Both the position numbers and the translations under genes were made by a program. The notes below the pieces were generated by a model, which worked only from the letters and a program-made list of their open reading frames with translations, had not been told where the DNA came from and made no database searches. From positions 9,182,001 to 9,246,000 of the forward strand of contig NC_091006.1 of assembly GCF_041146395.1 (NCBI RefSeq): a stretch of 64,000 bases of DNA, in the 5' to 3' direction. Position 1 is the stretch's first letter. The number at the start of each line of letters is the position of its first letter. Of the stretch, positions 27,419 to 40,540 are shown one piece after another. This DNA comes from Eulemur rufifrons. Its lineage: Eukaryota; Chordata; Mammalia; Primates; Lemuridae.

Positions 27419-29369
27419 ATGGCGCCTTGGCTGCCCTCGACTGGGGCACTTCGGGGGGCCTAGAAGCTTCCGGTGAGGTCAGGAGCCAGGGTGCGCTTCC
27501 TCCCTCAGACTAGGGCTTCCCAAAGGCCAGACCTCCTGAGTTTCCCCAAGGCTAAGTCCCCTTTCCTCCCACCAGGGCCACCAACGACAATACCTCTTCC
27601 CCCTGCAGACTAAGGCCACCCACCCCTGCTGAGGCCAGGCCTCTTTGCTCAGCGAGGGCTGTATCCCCTCCCTCTAGATGAGGGCCTTCCCAAGGCCAAA
27701 CCTCCTCCCTCAGACCAGGGCTGTTCTTCCTCAGGTTAGAGACGCCTCCATGGCCGCACATTCTCCTTCAGATCCGGGGGCCCCGAAGACTAAGCTCCTC
27801 CCTCAAACTAGCGCATCCCAGACACCAGGCTGCTCCTTCATACTAGGGCTGTGTCTCTCCTCCCAAACGCTGGGAAGCAACTCCTCCTCCTCTGTCTTCC
27901 CACTTAGGGTCTAACCAAGTCCTGGGCAGCCAAGGTGGGGCTTGAGGACCCAAATGCACCCTCTTCCAAGGCATTTGGAGCAGCCCAGTTCACCCCCACC
28001 ATGGGCCAGGATGGGCGGGGGGCCTGGGTGAGGTGAGGAGTCCCTCTTCTGTCTGGACTTAATCTCCTAGCTGTAACCAAATCTGAATGAACCACACCTC
28101 ACAATGCCAAGCAGTTCAAGTTTCCTTTATTGGAAGTCGCAGCCTCGAATAGGGCCCTGATGTGGCCCTCCTCTGAGACCTGGGGAGGGCAAGCCTAGCT
28201 TCAGCTGGGGGTTTGGGGACCTGGCAGGGGCCTACAGATGACAAGGGCTGGGAGCCATGGTAGGCATAGGATCGTATGCTCAGCCTGGAACTAGCGTCAC
28301 TTTGGAGCAAACATTGAACCCAAGGATTGAGCACAGGGGCAAAAATGGGTAGCTCAGAGGAGGCCGAATGCCAGGAACCATTTGCTGTCAGCTGAAAGTA
28401 GCAGAAAGTGTGACCAAAAGAACTTAAACAATTCATTCTTCATCCATCTAACCAATGTTTACTGCTCACATATGCATCAAGCACAGTTCTAGACACTGGG
28501 GGTACAGACAATGTTCCCTGCTCTCATGGAGGTTGTGGTTTAGTGGGGGAGACAGATAATAAATAACTATTAAACATATAATATGTCAGATAGTGGTAAA
28601 TACTACAGAGAAAACAGTGCGGGGAAGAGGAATGGGAAATACTGCCAAAGGGGTGTGATTTTATAGAGGGTGAGCGAGAGGGCTCAGTAAGGTGACACCT
28701 GAGTAAAGACAAGGGAAAGGGAGCTGCAAAGGTGATGACCCTGATGCAGGTGCAGTTAGAAATAGTTCATATTATACAACATAAAAAGAATGGAGTTGGG
28801 AGTATCCAGGGGTCGTTAATTCAACAGTTAAAGGAGTCATCGAGAGCCTACCTTTCTGCTCTGCCATCCTCAGCATGTTGGTGTTTGCATGATAAGGGCC
28901 ATAGCTCTAGCATCATGCCCTCATCCAACCACATCCAAAGCTGGAAGAGGTGACCTCCCATCCTTACCTTTTCGGAAGCCCCATCCCCTAGCTGATTGGC
29001 CAGAATTGAACCTCATGCCTCATTAGCCAGAATTGGACCAGCCAATCCCTGGGAAGGTGAAGGACTTATCCTGATCAACTTTGCCTAATCAATATTTAGT
29101 CCCTGGGGTTGAGAAAGGTTTCAGTCTCTCCTACAGTTCATGGTTGTCCCAGAGCCTGGACAGAAATGGGGTTCTATTAGCCAAGAAGAAGGGGGAATGG
29201 ATCAATAAGGATTGGTCAGAAAGAGAAACAACCCTAGGTGTTTCAACAGAAGGAATTTAATACAGGGAATTAATTGCTCATGCTGTGTTGGAAGGGCTGG
29301 GAGAGCAAAAGAGAGAAGCAGGCAAGCTGGAGAGTAGAAAGGAAGAGAGGGGGGAGGGTTCCAGTTACT
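27419..29369. other. intergenic, downstream of the LU-domain gene
   Basis: 27419-27910 repeats the theme CTCCCTCAGACTAGGGC with variation, a loose tandem structure. About 28430-28730 resembles an old LINE-class repeat ('acagttctagacactggggg'). A minus-strand AATAAA (28128-28133 region, plus TTTATT) is present, but no minus-strand gene was recognised. I saw no convincing plus-strand polyA signal for the LU-domain gene. Confidence 0.55.
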
Positions 29370-29640
29370 GTGGCTGTGTAACAGAATGCCCCAAAACTTA
29401 GTGGCATAAAACAATTAATTCAGGAATGTGAATCAGGAATGTGGGGATGGTTTGTCTCTGCTCCATCACGCCTAGAGCATTAGCTAGGGTGGTTTGAGGG
29501 CAGGGGTGGAGCTATCTGAATGCTCATACACTCATAAATCTGGCAGTTGATGCAGGCTGTTGGCTGAGACCTTAGCTGGGCCCATAGCCTGAACATGTAG
29601 CTCCTCTCTCTGCTTTAACTTCCTTACAACATGGTGTCTT

Positions 29641-31060
29641 GGTTAGTGGTAAGCAGAATTCTAAAATGACCTCCCAAGATTTCCACCCCAACCCCTAGGA
29701 CTACGAATATAATGGAATACCATACCCACATGATGTTATGTTACATACCAAAGGGAATTTTGCAGATGTCATTATGGTTACCAATTTAATTAAGTTTGAG
29801 TTCATCAAAAGGGAGATTATCTTGGTGGGCTGCTTCTACTCACACGAGCCCTATAAAAGCAGTGTTTTCTCTGGCTGCTAGCAGAAGAGGAAATTAGATT
29901 TGAAGCATGAAAAGGATTTGATGCATCATTGCTGGCTTGAACTTGGAGGGGGCCATGTAGAAAGGACCTGAAAGTGGCCTCTAGGGGCTGAGGGTGACCC
30001 CAGCCAAGAGCCAGCAAGAAAGTAGGGACCTCAGTCCTATAACTGCAAGTAATTGATTCTGCTAAAAACCCAAGTGAGCGTGGAATAGGACACCAAGTCC
30101 CAGAGAAGAACCCAGCCCAGCAAACACCTTGATTTTGATCTTAGGTCTTGAGAGATCCTAAGCAGAGAATGCAGCAAGCCCACCAGACTTTTGGTCTACA
30201 CACTGTGAGATGATAAATGGGTGCTATTTAATTTTTTTAATTGTGGCAAAATATGCACAACATAAAATTTACCATCTTAGTCATTTCTAAGTGTACTGTT
30301 CAAGTGTTAAGGGTATTCACACTGTTGTTGTGCAACCAGTCTCCAGACCTTTTTCATCTTGCAAAACTGAAATTCTATACCCATTAAACAACAACTCCCC
30401 ATTTCCCTCCTCCTACCCCCTGGAAACCAGCATTCTACTTCCTGTTTCCATGAATTTGACTACTCTAGATACCTCATATAAGTGTCCTTTAGTGACTGGC
30501 TTAGCATAATGTTCTCAAGATTCATCCATGCTGTACCATGTGTCAGAATTTCCTTCCTTTTTAAGGTTGAATGATATTTCATTGTATGGATAGATCATAT
30601 TTTGTTGATCTATTCATCCATTGTTGGATACCTGGGTTGCTTCTACCTCTTGGTTAATACTGCTATGAACATGAGCATATATATATATATATCTTCAAGA
30701 TTATGCTTTCAATTATTTTGCATATATACCCAGAAGTGGAATTGCTGGATCATGTGGTGATTCTATGTTTAAATTTTGGGGGGGGAGCTGCCATAGTGTT
30801 TTCCATAGCAGCTACACCATTTTGCATTCTCACCAACAGTGTACAAGGGTTCTAATTTCTCCAAGTCCTTGCCCTTGTTATTTTCTTGTTTTTTGTTTTT
30901 GTTTTCTATAGCAGCCATACTAGTGGGTGTGTGCACATGGGTGCTATTTTAAGCCTGTAGGTCTGTGGTGAATTGTTACTCAGCGCTAGATGCACCCTGG
31001 TGAGCATCCTGGGAAAGAAGCCATCCTGGCCGTGGAAGTCATGCAGCGTGCTTCTGCCAT
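29641..31060 (+). mobile_element. MLT1-like LTR split by an L1 fragment
   Basis: MLT1-type text 'agaattctaaaatgacctcc' and 'ggaattttgcagatgtcatt' runs to 30229. It resumes at 30950 with 'aagcctgtaggtctgtggtg'. Confidence 0.75.
30230..30936 (+). mobile_element. L1 (L1M-type) 3' end fragment
   Basis: Text includes 'aaaatttaccatcttagtca', 'ttcatccatgctgtaccatg' and 'tatacccagaagtggaattg', hallmark L1M 3' region. A 13-bp duplication ATGGGTGCTATTT flanks it (30217-30229 and 30937-30949). Confidence 0.88.
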
Positions 31061-31129
31061 ATTCCATTTGTCCAGGTTCAGGGGGAGAGGAGGGAAGAGT
31101 GACAAGGTTCTGAAAAAGCATGTAGGACT

Positions 31130-33090
31130 TGAAATATTGCTGTGATCATTTTTGTAAAAGTGCAATCTGCCGTAGGGAGTACCCGGAGACTAGCAACTGC
31201 AGGAAGCAGCTACACCCCTAGGGCAGGGGGACAAAAGGGAGGAGGTGGTGTTAGCACAACCTAGGAGCCCCCTTGCTGCTGGATAGGGGACCGTGTGGCC
31301 AGGGCTGGGACCACGGAGGAAGCCAACAGATGCAGGGGGCGAGGGAGGGGTGGGGGAAGCACTTCTTACCTTCTCTTACCTTCTTAGCAGGGGTGTCTCC
31401 TCCTTGCAGAATTCAGGTGACAAGGGAGCCTGGGAAATGTAGTTTTCAGACTTCTAGCCCCAGCATTACAGGGCAGAGAAGGTTGGATATGGGGCTGAGA
31501 GAGCACAGGTAAATAACAATGAGACTGGGCAGGTTCCTTCCTCTCTCTTAGCCCCAATTTTCTCATCTTTAAAATGGGAGTAGTAATCATTCCTAAAAAA
31601 GTGAATGAACATAGAGTACCTAGTAGGTAATAAGCACTCAGTGTATGGCAGTTGTTAGAATGTCGGTTGTCTTAGTCAAGCTCCGGCTACCATAATGAAA
31701 CACCATGGACCAGGTGGCTTAAACCACACAAGTTCTGGAGACTGGAGGTCTGAGGTCAGGGTGCCGGCTTGGTTGGGCTCTGGGAGGCTCTGTCCTGGCT
31801 TGAAGATGGCCGCCTTCTCTCTGCTCTCACGTGGCAGGAGAGTGAGTTCTGGTCTCTCTTCCTCTTCTTATAAGGACACTGATTCTATCATGGGGACCCA
31901 CCCATCACCTCATCTAAATCTAATTACCTCCCCAGAGCCCCATCTCCAAACACCTCACATTGGGGGTTAGGGCTTCAATATGTGAATTTCAAGGGGACAC
32001 AAGCATTCAGTCCACAACACTACTGAAAGGAAAGAGGAAAGGAAGTCCTCTTAATATTTCTGGCTAGCACTGCATGGGTGTTTCATATAATTTGTCTTAT
32101 CTAATGCCCTATGAGGTAGGTAGGCATTATGAGTCCTCATTTTCAGTTGAGGAATGGAGATCTCTGAGTCTCCATCTCAAAGTCACACATCAAGTAGCTA
32201 GACTCATCTGTGGCTATTGATGCATGATTCGTGTGGATTGAAGGGTCACCAGGTCCAATGCTAAAAGAAAGGATGGGAATGTCCTTGCAGGGACTCTGAA
32301 CCATGGGCAGAAGCAACGCAAGTCAGTTCGGGGCAGAAGCTTTCAGAGCCTTAAGAGTGGTTTATTCCTGTTCCCTCTGCCACGGGGACCACAAGGTTCC
32401 ACACAGTCTGTCAGCCTGGATCCTGGAGTAAAGCAGACGTTGAACAGGGCCCTAGCTGACCCCCAGTGGACAGGTGATGCTAGTGAGAAACAAACTCTTG
32501 CTGTTGTAAGCCACCAGGACGTGGGGGACTGTTTGTTACTGCAGCATCCCCTGGCCTATCCTGACTAGTACAGAGATCTCAAAGGGAATTGACCATATAG
32601 GTGAAGGTAGAACGAAACATCTCAACTTGTCTCCCCAGATAGGTTGGTGAAGATCTTTGGACTCAAACAGACCTGAATTTGTAGTGTTGATTGACAACTT
32701 TTCCACTGTGCAGCCCTGGCCAAGTTTCATAACCTCTCTGAGCCTTGTGCTCCTATTTGTAGTAATTTGACTCTCATGTTGTAAGGTATTGTGTTAAAGT
32801 ATGGAAAGCACGAGGCTTGGCACAGCCTACGTTTTCAACAGATGGAAGTGGTCACTTCCTGGGGTTGTTAATCACGACAACCGTACTATTTATCTGCATT
32901 GTATAGAAGAGGAAACTGAGGCTCGAGGAGGAGAAAGGGCTGCTAGTAGTTAGAACAGTGAGATTCACATACATATCTGTCTGACTCTAGAGGATAAACA
33001 TTTTCTTTTAAATGCTGAGAAAATGTCCAAATATACACAAAAGAGTATATAGTATAATGAACCTTTGGGTATCAATCTTCTTGTATCAAA
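31130..33090. other. intergenic, mixed fossils
   Basis: MIR-like sequence lies at about 31510-31660, a copy of the recurring repeat at about 31660-32010, and further MIR-like blocks at about 32080-32200 and 32640-32960. No gene was recognised. Confidence 0.55.
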
Positions 33091-33094
33091 AATT

Positions 33095-33360
33095 ACCCAC
33101 ATTTTGCCAATTACCTCCTCCCTCCTGTCCTCCTTTCCTGCATTCTCCCGCTTCCTCCCTCCTCCCTCTTTCCTTTCCTTTCTTCCTCCCTCCCTCCTTC
33201 CATCCTGTCTTCTTTCCTTTCTTCTTCCCTCCTTCTCTCTCTTTGTCCTGTTCCCCTCCCTCCCTCCCTCCTCCCTCTGTTTCTCCCTCCACGCCTCCAT
33301 CTCTCCCTTCCCCTCTCCCTTCTTTCCTTCCTATTCCCACCCTCCCTTTCTTCCTTTTTG
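33095..33360 (+). repeat. long polypyrimidine tract
   Basis: About 265 bp of TCCC/CTTT/CCTTCC runs with almost no purines on the plus strand. All apparent reading frames here are low complexity. Confidence 0.92.
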
Positions 33361-35118
33361 TGCCGAGATGTGTTAAAGCAAATCCCAGACGTCATGTTTC
33401 ACCCATAAATACTTCAGCGAGCATCAGAGCCCACACTCATAACCTTTGCAGTCTGCGTCCTTTCTGGGAGGCAGCGTTGGGTAAAATAAAGCATGCCGAG
33501 AGTGTAGCATAACCCGCTCCCCTCCCTGCCCATTAGCGAAGGGCCCTGGAATGTCCTTGTCCTTCAGGGGAGATCTCCCCTCACCCGTGGGGCTGTGGCA
33601 TTCTTTTAAAGCTTCCGGTAGAAAATCATATCAAAAGTGACTAGTTCACCATGCAGACAGGAGACACATCCAAAGAGAGAGCCCAGCATAGACTGCCTAG
33701 CTTCGTCAGTTCTGTGGTCTTGGGTGGGTCCTTTGACCTCAGCTTTCCCATTCGTGAAATGGGGCAGTAATGGTTCCTACTCATAGAGTCGATGTGAGGG
33801 TGGAAAGAGTCGACATGTGCACAGAACTCGCATGGCATTCAGAAAGAGTTCAGTACGAGGACATGGTGGCCATTACTATCGTTATTGAGAAGGAAGTCCC
33901 CTTCGGGTCATGCAGCCTCTTTTTTTCTGCTACCCAACGTCACCTCCCATCTGGAGGGTGCCTGCCCTGGGGTGTGGGTGCAGAGGAACCTGGGGGAGGC
34001 AGAGGAGGGGATGAGGAAGGAAGATGACATCTGCCAGATGGGAGCCCCGGGGGATGGGGCCAGGATATGATCCATCCGGGCAGGTGCTCAGGAAGTGGCG
34101 GTTAATGACCTGGAGTCTGCAGGGGTGAAAGGGACTTCGGGGTGGGGCGAACCTGGGCAGAGAATTGCACGTTACTCTACATTTGTAATTTTCCATGCGG
34201 GAATAAATGTAAGCACATTATAAAACACAGTAAAGTTTTAAAAGTTTACCGCAAATTATGCAAAACACACAAAAACAGAGAATAAGTGCTATTTCTGGGC
34301 ACCCAGCTGAAAGACAGAAAACATCAGGACATTTGAAACAAATACCCGGCATCCCCTTCCCTGGCCACAGCTTCTTTCTTCTCTCCCCGCCTGAGATACC
34401 CTCTGTCCTGAACATGGCATTTCTAATTTTGCTCCTAGAGACATGCTTCTAATTTTTTAAGGACATCTTTTCTCTTGTCTTTTCTGCTGGGCTCTCTCCT
34501 CGCCCTCTTCTCTGTCTATAGACCACAAGCTCCACCCCCCGGGAATTTCGTGTTAATAACCTAGTACATCGCTTCATGTTATTTTGCAAACTCAAATAAC
34601 CCTACACTGTATATACATTTGATATAAAGGTATATATATTAATAGATATAAATATATAAGTAGATATATACATATCTCCACACATACATAGATATACAGG
34701 ATTGTTGCTTTTTGTCTTCCGAAAATAAAATATTAACTACAGCTCTCTGCATCTAGCTTTTCTCATGCGACTGCACCTCATGGGAATCCTCAAGTCATTC
34801 GGTTCATCCTTTTTAATGGCTGGGTGGTTTTTGTGGCCTGTGCGTGGATGTACCAGCATTTATTCAGTCATTGTCCTATTGAGGGGAATTCACATGGTTT
34901 TTTCTTTTCTCCCTCCCACACGAGAGATTCAGCAGTAAACATCCTGGTGACAAGATGACAGTTTATTATTTATGTTTCTACATGTCTTAAATAATGTCTA
35001 ATAAAACTGAAAAACGTGGATGACATATCCCTTTCATGCATGTAAAGAAAATTCTAAAATGTGTGATGAAATGAAATCGAAAGTTATAATTAAAATTTAA
35101 AAGTAAGAAACAGTGAAA
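33361..35118. other. intergenic
   Basis: MIR-like sequence lies at about 33690-33850. A/T-rich TATATA-type sequence lies at 34600-34700. An L1-like 3' fragment lies at about 34725-34965 ('tttttaatggctgggtggtt'). Nothing coding was recognised. Confidence 0.55.
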
Positions 35119-35304
35119 TGGCCTGGCACGGCGGTGCGGGCGCCTGTAGTCCCAGCTACTCAGGAGGCTGAGGGGGGAGGATCGCTTGAGCCCAGGAGTT
35201 CGAATCTAGCCTGGGCAGCATAGTAAACCCCGTCTCAAAACAAAAACAAAAACAAAACCTAACATATATGTATGTGTGTGCGTGTGTGTGTGTGTGTGTG
35301 TATG
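35119..35304 (+). mobile_element. Alu monomer followed by a TG microsatellite
   Basis: One Alu arm from GGCCTGGCACGGCGGTGCGG to AAAACAAAAACAAAAACAA (35119-35258), then TATGTGTGTGCG and (TG)n to 35304. Confidence 0.8.
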
Positions 35305-35664
35305 TAAAGAAATAGTGAAGTGGCCCCCACCCATCCAGGTGCTGTCTCCACCCAGATGAGCCTCCTGGACGTCCCTACTCCCCAGCAGACCCCAAGAAGC
35401 AGTCGATGAAACGCTTCAGTCCTCAGGCCCATGGGGTAGGTTCTCAGGAGGGAGGATGCTGGGTTGAAGGGAACGAGTGCATGTAATTCATTAATAGGTG
35501 ATGTCACCCTGGGCTTCATGTTTCTTCCCAAGCCCTTCTGTGTGGGGGACACCTGTTTCTGTCAGGCAGAATCTGACTTCCCGGCCCTCCCCCTCTGCCC
35601 TCTCCCTGCTATTATATCTTTCTGAACCTCTGGAGGTAACGACGTGGGGTTCTGACCACTGCAG

Positions 35665-35775
35665 GGTTTTGCTATGTTGCCCAGGCTGGTCTCTAATTCC
35701 TGGCTTCAAGCGATCCTCTAACCTTGGCCTCCCAAATTGCTGGGATTACAGGTGTGAGCCACCATACCTGGCCTC
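35665..35775 (-). mobile_element. partial Alu, minus orientation
   Basis: GGGTTTTGCTATGTTGCCCA to GAGCCACCATACCTGGCCTC; only one arm is present. Confidence 0.8.
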
Positions 35776-37800
35776 TTTCAGGTATTTTTTTTAAATGGCT
35801 AATTTTTTCTGGAACATTAAAATGGTCAAAAAATTACTGAAAAAGTTTCAAGTGGGTATGTTAAAACTCATGGTTTTTATAGTTAAAATGTTTTATTTAT
35901 AGCAAAATAAAATTTGTTATAATTTTATTTCAGCTTACCTTAATTAAAAATTATTTAGTATCATCGCCTGGTCAAGAGAAATTGTCAAGTGTGGAGATTC
36001 TCTAGATTGAAAATGAAATAAGCCAAGAAATAGATTTTGAAAACATTATTGATGAGTCTGTTTCTATCAAAGCTCGGGTGCACATTTTGCCTTTTGCTTC
36101 AGGTACCAGCCGGGCTTGCGCAGCACTGGTCTTTATTTAAAACTTAAATTTTTGATATTTTGCTCGTCAAAATATCCTGGATTTGGGAGCATTAATTTTT
36201 ATTTGTTAAAATATTGCATTAAAATATTATTTACCTTGATTACTGGTTTGGCACCCCCTTAAATTTTGCCCCAGGCCAGTGCCTTGCTCATCAGCCCTGG
36301 TTCTAACCAAATTGTGTCATTGAGTGCAGAAGGGTCCCTGCCTCATTTCTGGCTTATTTCTCACAAGTCTGTGGGTTGGCTGGGCTCAGCTGGATGGTTC
36401 TTCTACCCCCATGTGGTGGTGACTCTTGTGGCTGCATTCAGCTGGAGCTCAGCTGTGGCTGGAATGTCCTGGATGGCATTAGGCTTAGCCCCATGTGGCC
36501 GCTGTCTCTATGTGGGGTCTCTCCAGCAGGGTACCAGGACCTGTTTATGTGGTAGCTCCAGGCTCCAAGAAGAACACAGAAGCTGCCACCTCTTAAGGCC
36601 TGGGCTTGGAAGTTCCAGACTGTCACTTCTGCCACATCCTATTGATAAGAGCAAGTCACAAGGCTGACCCGCAGTCAAGGGAAGGGGGAAAAGCCTCTAT
36701 CTCTTGCTGGGAAGAGTGGTGTGCACCCACAGGGATGCGGGGAATTGCCAGTGAGAGTCTGCTCCTTCCCCCAACTGCCATCTCCTTACCCTTGCTTTCT
36801 TTTTCTTCTTTGACATTATCTTAATTATTTTTGTTCATTATCTATATTTTTAAAAAAATATAAGCTCTATGACAGCAAGGGCCATCTGTGTCTTATTGAC
36901 CACTGTATCAGTGCCTAGGACTGTACCCAGCACACAGAAGTTAGCCAATATTTAAATGAATGAATGAATGAATCCCCGGGGACCAACTTCAGGTTTACCC
37001 AGGGTTGTGGGGAATGGAGAGAAAGTGAAGGCCACAATTCCTAGGCAAGTGCTTTAGGATTTCTGAGAGACACAGAGAGAAAGGATGGGAAGGAAGGAGA
37101 TGGATTAGGGGTGGGCAGAAGAAATGCCAGGCAGGAAAAATGGCAGAAGACTGGAGCTTCATGAGGGATGGTCCAGGGACTGTCCTGGTCACTGCTATGT
37201 CTCCCGCCTCAACCAGCTGGGGCCTGGCACACAGTAGGTGTCCAGAAAGCATGTGCTGAATGAATGAACTTTCTCCAAAAATCCTTCTCTGACTCCACCT
37301 CTTTTCCCCCAAGCTGGGTCAGGCATCCCTGTGGCTCCCACACCCATTTGGGCAACGCCATTCCTACCTTAACCACTGTTAGTCATCACTGTCTGGGATG
37401 GGTCCGTGTTCCCCATTAGACTCTGAGTCCTGTGGAGACAGGGTTGGGGCCGCCTCAGTCACCACTGGGTTCTGAACATCAGCCAAGGGGCCCTTGGCAC
37501 GCAGTCAGTATATGTCGCATCAACTTCCTCCCTGGGGGGCAGGGCTGTCTCCATCCTCGCTCCCAGCCTGGCCAGACACAGACTGGACACTCAGGAAACA
37601 CCTTCACTGATTCTAAGATGTACTTTTTTCTTCCTTCTTTTTTTTTACATGTGAACAATTCTGCCTTTGTGTGTGAGCATGTCCATTGCGCCCGCAGCCT
37701 GTGAATTCTGGAAGAGCAGGAACACACATGATTCACATCTCTGCACCAGTACCAGGCCTGGCCTAGGGTCAAGTCTAAACAAATTTTTATGGAACAACCT
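35776..37800. other. intergenic, L2 and recurring-repeat fossils
   Basis: A copy of the recurring repeat lies at about 36300-36700 ('gtgggttggctgggctcagc'). L2 3' ends lie at about 36860-36975 (ending in (GAAT)n) and 37140-37280 ('gtcctggtcactgctatgtc'). 35800-36240 is A/T-rich and unclassified. Confidence 0.6.
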
Positions 37801-37803
37801 CAC

Positions 37804-38575
37804 GAATACTGGCGTACCTGGGAGATATTGAGGGTTTGTTTCCAGCCCACTGCAATAAAGTGAGTAGTGAATTTTTTGGTTTTCTAGGGCATATAAAAGC
37901 TATATTTACACCATACTGTAGTATATTAAGGGTGCAATAGTATTATATCTAAAAAACACAACGTACATATCTTAATTAAAAAATACTTCATTGCTAAAAA
38001 ATGCTAACAATCATCTGAGCCCTCAGGGAGTCCTAATCTTTTTGCTGGTGGAAGGTCTTGCTTCAGTGTTGGCGGCCTCTGATCAGGGTGGTGGCTGCTG
38101 AAGGCTGGGGTGGCTGTGGCAACTCCTTAAAATAAGACAACGAGGAAGTTTGCCACATCGACTGTCTCTTCCTTTCATGAAAGATTTCTCTGTAGCATGT
38201 GATGCTGTTTGATAGCATTTTACGCACAGTAGAACGTCTTTGGAAATTGGAGTCAGTCCTCCCAAACTCTGCCCCTGCTTTATTAGCTAAGTTTATGTCA
38301 GTTAATTTTCTAAATCCTTCGTTGTCATTTCAACAATGTTCACGGCATCTTCACCAGTGGTGGGTCCATCTCAGGAAACCCCCTTCTTTGCTCATCCGTA
38401 AGAAGCAACTCTACATCCGTTCAAGTTTGATCATGAGATTGCAGAAATGCATTCACAGCTTTAAGTTCCATTTCTAATTTCTACTCTCTTGCTATTTCTA
38501 CCACATCTGCAGTAACTTCCTCCCCTGAAATCTTGAACGTCTCAAAGTCATCTGTGAAGGTTGGAATCAGTAATT
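37804..38575 (+). mobile_element. Tigger1-like (pogo-class) DNA transposon fragment
   Basis: It begins 'aatactggcgtacctgggag' and continues 'ccactgcaataaagtgagta', 'tgctaacaatcatctgagcc' and 'gaagtttgccacatcgactg', which I recognise as the Tigger1 end and adjoining transposase part. The coding sense would be minus. It is truncated and full of changes. Confidence 0.85.
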
Positions 38576-40540
38576 GAGTTTATTACAGTATGAATGAAAG
38601 TTCTCTCTCAGCTCAGGGGTTTTGCATAAGCTGATCCCTTAGCCTGGGATGCACCTCCCTAACAAGTCGCCTGGCTCATTCCTACTCATCCTTTAGGTCT
38701 CAGCTCAGAGGCCCCCTCCTCCAGGACGCCCTCCCTGACCTCCAGGCTGGGTCCGGCATCCCTGTTTGTGCTCCCACACCCCTCTGGGGCCCCCCATCCC
38801 AGCCCTGCCCACTCTGGGTCATCATTATCTCTGGATAGATCCGACTCCCTCACTGGACTCTGAGCCCCGTTGGGACAGAGCTTGAGGCTGTCTTGATCAT
38901 TGCTGCATTTCCAGCATCCAGCCCAGGAGGGGGCCTGGAGAAATGCTGAATGTTTGATGAGTGAAGAGGGATGGGCAGGGCTGCAGCCTCTCTCGGGCTG
39001 GCGCTCTCGGGAGCCGGCAGGGGCCGTGGGACCAGGTGCGCGTGTGCAGGCGCCCTGCAGACTCTGGGCTGAGAGTCTGACCATCTCCCTTTCCTCCAAC
39101 CTGGAGTCCCCAAGAGCAGCGCCTGGGTTTGATGCTCCCCTGGGCCCCTGCTCAGAGCTGGAGCGGAACGCATGAGGTCGTACGTGGAGGCGGTGGGTTT
39201 CGGGAGATGCGGGCTGTGCATGTTGTCTGTGTGTAATTGTGTCTCTTAAGGTCTGCACGCCTCTGTGCCTGAACGTGCGTGTTTGCAAGGCTTTTGTAAT
39301 CGTGCATCTGAGTCTTGCTTTTCTTGAATATTGAGTCTTTCTGTGTCTTTCCTTTTCCTCGTGGGCCGGGTGTGTGTGTCCGTGAACGTGGGGAAGAGGT
39401 CTTGGCTACCTGCTGGTCTGCGTGCTTGGTGTCTGGGATGTCTGCGAACAGTTTAATCTCAGCATTTGTGTCAGTCCGTGAGGACACGAGTGAAGCTGCG
39501 CGGCTGCCGATCTCGCCTCCCTCTTGAGACCTGTTCAAAACCCTCCGTGGTCTCATCACCCCACGACGAAGTCCCAAAGTCACAGCCTGGCGTCCGAGGG
39601 CCTGACCCTGCTGCACTGTGCACGCTCTGGTCAGCAGACCACTCTGCCCCCAGCTCTCGGGGTGGCCTGCAGCGAGTCTATTCCTGAGCCTCTGTCTCCT
39701 CTTCGGTTGTTTTCTGAGGCTCCTTTCCAGAACTGACCTGCGGACAGTCAGGAAAACCTTTCAAGTAGAGCTTTCTGGAAATGGCCTAGGAAATGGGGCT
39801 GGGGGGGCCCCCCACGGAGCCTGGCCTGGGGAGACAGGGCAGAGACGAGGTGGTCATAAAAGGATGAGAGGGGCAGAGGGGATGTTTGGGACCTGCAGAG
39901 AGGAGGACAGGGTCGAGGGGAGCTGCTGGCACCCAGGGGTGTCCCAGTGGGCTGGGTGTGGGTGCCTCGCTGCGCCTCTCGGCCGCCACCACTGAGTCTC
40001 ATCTTCCTGGTTCTGTATCTTTCCATTCTCGCTGTCACTTGTGCCTCTGACTGCCTGTCTGTGGTTCCCTCTGACTTGGCCTCTTGTCCACTCCTTCTTC
40101 CTGCCTAACTTTCCCAATGTTCTTTTTCTCGAGAATTCTCTGTCCCCACTCAACCCCCCTTTCCTCGAGGGCCCTGTGCCTCTCCCTCTTTTCCCATTCA
40201 TGTCTCGCTCCACTCCACCTCCCTCGCTGTCACACTGATGCCATTTTAAACGGTCCTGAGGAAGAAGAGGAGGGAGAGAACAGGATGGAGGAAGGTGTTA
40301 TGGAGGAGTTGGTGCCCGAGCTGGGATTTGAAGGGTGGTCCGGGGGTTGGTGGAGACGACATTAAGATTCCGGGAAGGGAGGAGGCCAGAGCTCAGGGAT
40401 TCTGGGTACCAGGCCCAGAGTCTGGCTGTGGGGGTGGCTGCACTGCCACCATGGGCCCAGAGTCCTGGCAGGGGCCATGTTGGTGGTTTCGGAGTGGGTA
40501 GATGAGTGGACAGTGTGGCGAAGGGCAAGTGAATGACCCG
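38576..40540. other. intergenic, L2 3' end and unclassified sequence
   Basis: L2 3' end lies at about 38640-38965 ('gcctgggatgcacctcccta', 'ccctccctgacctccaggct'). A second L2-like part lies at about 39530-39640. No exon was recognised between here and the IRGC promoter. Confidence 0.6.

Noticed and set aside
33012..33512. Plus and minus open frames of 60-166 codons over the pyrimidine tract
   Set aside because: They consist of Pro/Ser/Phe or Glu/Arg/Gly runs from a polypyrimidine repeat.
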